Shown here piece after piece: positions 62,264-64,000 of a stretch of DNA of 64,000 bases; position 1 is the stretch's first letter, and every line of letters starts with the position of its first letter. The notes below the pieces were generated by a model. That model made no database searches. It was not told the origin of the DNA and saw only the letters and a list, made by a program, of their open reading frames with translations. Both the position numbers and the translations under genes were made by a program. The DNA comes from Chryseobacterium sp. PMSZPI (GTDB lineage Bacteria; Bacteroidota; Bacteroidia; Flavobacteriales; Weeksellaceae): positions 62,001 to 126,000 of the forward strand of contig NZ_PIZV01000006.1 of the NCBI RefSeq assembly GCF_002835665.1, written 5' to 3'.

Positions 62264-63520
62264 ATGGAAGTAAAAATTGTTGTATTAAAAATTGCGAGCA
62301 GATGTAATTTGAATTGTTCTTACTGCTATATGTATAATTTGGGCGATAACACTTATAAAAATCAGCCTAAACTAATGAGCAAAGAAACAATTGAAAATAT
62401 TTACAATAGAATTATTGAACATTGTGAAGAACACAATATTAAAAACTTCAGTATTATTCTACATGGCGGAGAACCATTGTTAGCCGGACAAAAATACATA
62501 GAAGACTTTGTAAATACAGGAAACAGAATGGCTGAAGGAAAAGTAAACTTCAGGTACAATCTTCAAACTAACGGCATCTTACTTAATGAAGACATCGTCA
62601 ATTCTCTGGAAAAATTAAGAGTAGATATAGGAGTAAGCCTTGACGGTCCCAAAGAAGTAAATGACAAAAATAGATTTTATCACAACGGAAAGGGATCTTA
62701 TGACGACGTGGTAAAAGGCATCAATGTTTTACTTAATAATAAATCTTACAAAGAACGTACGGGATTATTATCAGTAATGAATATCGATTCCGATCCCATT
62801 GAGTCCTACGAGCATATTAAAAGCCTGGATTTAAAGGGTGGTGACTATTTATTTCCTTATGGCACATATGACAATCCGCCATTAGGAAAAACAGAAGGCA
62901 CTCAAAATACATATTATGCAGACTGGCTGATCAAAATTTTCGATACATGGTATAACGAAAAGGAAGAAACAAGACCCTCTCTTCGGTTATTTGGTGATAT
63001 TACCACTTCCATACTAGGAAATGATCTTATGGCAGATTATCTCGGAAACAAAAACAATGAAGTCCTTGTTATTGAAACCGATGGTTCTATGGAAGCTGTG
63101 GATGGACTGAAATCTTGCGGGGACGGCTTTACAAAAACAGGCGCCAATGTAAGTTCCTTTTCTATTAATCAGGCTTTAGACACACCTCTAGCTAAGCTTT
63201 ATCATCATAGTCATAAACATTTATGCAAGCAATGCAGATTATGTCCTATTAATGAAACATGTGGCGGCGGTGATTTAGCCAACAGATACTCTACCGAGAA
63301 CGGCTTTGATAATCCTCCAATTTATTGTTCAGATCTAGAAAAGTTGATTTCCCATATTCAAAACAGAATAATAGACAGATTACCGGAGCAACTTGTAGAA
63401 GAGGCCGGAATAGAAAGATTAACTCCTGAAAAAATTCAAAAAATAAGAAATCAAAATATTATTGAAGATACCGCAGTTTACACAGACGAACTATTAAGTC
63501 ATTTTTATGCAAAAGCTTAG
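62264..63520 (+). CDS. Radical SAM/SPASM peptide-modifying enzyme
   Basis: A 418-residue radical SAM protein. The [4Fe-4S]-SAM motif is Cys14-x3-Cys18-x2-Cys21 (CNLNCSYCYMYN), with HGGEPLL at 67-73 as the GGE SAM-binding motif. The C-terminal SPASM region has Cys285, Cys321, Cys324, Cys327, Cys333 (CKQCRLCPINETCGGG) and Cys355, enough for two auxiliary clusters. This layout fits the XyeB/GrrM/FxsB group and the related sulfatase-maturase group. The adjacent W-x-N precursor favours cyclophane formation between Trp and Asn side chains. A ~60-residue C-terminal helical tail follows. No exporter or protease gene follows; ffh is next. Confidence 0.9.
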   Translation: MEVKIVVLKIASRCNLNCSYCYMYNLGDNTYKNQPKLMSKETIENIYNRIIEHCEEHNIKNFSIILHGGEPLLAGQKYIEDFVNTGNRMAEGKVNFRYNLQTNGILLNEDIVNSLEKLRVDIGVSLDGPKEVNDKNRFYHNGKGSYDDVVKGINVLLNNKSYKERTGLLSVMNIDSDPIESYEHIKSLDLKGGDYLFPYGTYDNPPLGKTEGTQNTYYADWLIKIFDTWYNEKEETRPSLRLFGDITTSILGNDLMADYLGNKNNEVLVIETDGSMEAVDGLKSCGDGFTKTGANVSSFSINQALDTPLAKLYHHSHKHLCKQCRLCPINETCGGGDLANRYSTENGFDNPPIYCSDLEKLISHIQNRIIDRLPEQLVEEAGIERLTPEKIQKIRNQNIIEDTAVYTDELLSHFYAKA

Positions 63521-63572
63521 CATTTATAAACATATATCGTCTGCATAAATAAGAATTTTAAAATTAATTCCT

Positions 63573-63580
63573 TATTTTTG
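63573..63580 (+). promoter_or_regulatory. Putative -7 element of the ffh promoter
   Basis: TATTTTTG, an exact TAnnTTTG match 23 bases upstream of the ffh ATG, suggesting ffh is transcribed independently of the RiPP locus. Confidence 0.5.
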
Positions 63581-63603
63581 CAAACCTATAATTTACAATA
63601 CAT

Positions 63604-64000
63604 ATGTTTAATAGTTTACAGGATAAATTAGACAAGGCATTACATAATATTTCCGGACGTGGAAAAATTACCGAAATCAATGTAGCGGAAACCGTAAAGG
63701 AGATTCGTAGAGCATTAGTGGATGCCGACGTTAACTATAAAGTTGCAAAAGACCTTACTAAAAGAGTTCAGGATAAAGCATTAGGAGAAAATGTTCTTAC
63801 TTCCCTTACTCCTGGACAGTTGATGACTAAGATTGTTCATGACGAATTAGTAGATCTAATGGGAGGTTCCCAGGAAGGAATCAATCTTTCAGGAAAACCA
63901 ACAGTAATCCTTATTGCAGGTCTTCAAGGTTCTGGTAAAACAACTTTCTCCGGAAAACTTGCTAATTATTTACAAACCAAAAGAAATAAAAAACCATTAT
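63604..64000 (+). CDS. ffh: Signal recognition particle protein Ffh, 3' end beyond window
   Basis: The frame is open from ATG 63604 to the window end, 132 codons. The N-domain (MFNSLQDKLDKALHNISGRG) and the start of the GTPase domain with P-loop GLQGSGKTTFSGKLA are unmistakable. Ffh binds signal sequences at the ribosome and targets them to FtsY. It is the conserved chromosomal flank on the right of the RiPP locus. Confidence 0.97.
   Translation, partial: MFNSLQDKLDKALHNISGRGKITEINVAETVKEIRRALVDADVNYKVAKDLTKRVQDKALGENVLTSLTPGQLMTKIVHDELVDLMGGSQEGINLSGKPTVILIAGLQGSGKTTFSGKLANYLQTKRNKKPL

Noticed and set aside
62264..63520. Anaerobic sulfatase-maturating enzyme
   Set aside because: The SPASM Cys layout is similar, but no sulfatase gene is near while a leader-bearing W-x-N peptide is directly upstream; this cannot be wholly excluded.

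Overview
The window reads as a chromosomal segment of a flavobacterium, most likely Chryseobacterium or a close relative (inference). The supporting signs are low G+C, proteins ending in type IX secretion (T9SS) sorting domains, a subtype-iii type VI secretion system (T6SS), a mevalonate kinase next to a UbiA prenyltransferase, an F-ATPase operon without beta and epsilon genes, and about fifteen matches to the Bacteroidetes -7 promoter element TAnnTTTG, most just upstream of genes. No rRNA, tRNA, transposase gene or CRISPR array was seen.

Layout. 1-2.7 kb: T6SS spike VgrG followed by a Tle1-like lipase effector cut by the window edge. 2.9-8.4 kb: a lipoprotein, a porin and a lipoprotein glycerophosphodiesterase, plus three tiny Cys-containing double-glycine peptides too short for ordinary gene calling. 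8.6-11.4 kb: uvrA. 11.7-17.5 kb: a class I lanthipeptide locus with a split dehydratase (N-terminal part and separate elimination domain), a LanC cyclase, five intact precursor genes with one conserved 28-residue leader, and one broken precursor. 17.9-21.2 kb: DUF3829 lipoprotein, TssF and TssE. 21.4-28.9 kb: a frameshifted secreted protein, an amino acid permease, a DUF4920 protein, an M14 peptidase, an XRE regulator behind a ~970-bp AT-rich region containing TTTACA/TGTAAA sites, and proline dehydrogenase. 29-39.8 kb: isoprenoid genes, two MFS transporters, thiolase, bifunctional nuclease, etfAB and an SDR enzyme. 39.9-48 kb: T9SS cargo proteins, including a tandem array of choice-of-anchor-J paralogues with full, truncated and remnant members, each followed by a related hairpin. 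48-56 kb: M20 dipeptidase, a THUMP-like methyltransferase, a GxxExxY gene between inverted repeats, methylmalonyl-CoA mutase small subunit, a FtsB/DivIC-like protein, uridine kinase, ClpS and a CBS/CorC membrane protein. 56-61.5 kb: atpB-E-F-H-A-G and a small membrane protein. 62-63.5 kb: a two-gene RiPP locus, a precursor with five W-x-N motifs and a radical SAM/SPASM enzyme. The window ends inside ffh.

The most notable content is peptide-based. Three unrelated kinds of leader-bearing small peptide lie within 64 kb: lanthipeptides, orphan Cys-containing GG peptides, and the W-x-N peptide. A T6SS spike/effector pair is also present. The W-x-N precursor with its SPASM enzyme looks like a three-residue-cyclophane (triceptide-type) system and is the best candidate for an undescribed system. 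No ABC exporter or leader peptidase for any of these peptides is encoded here, so export must rely on genes elsewhere.
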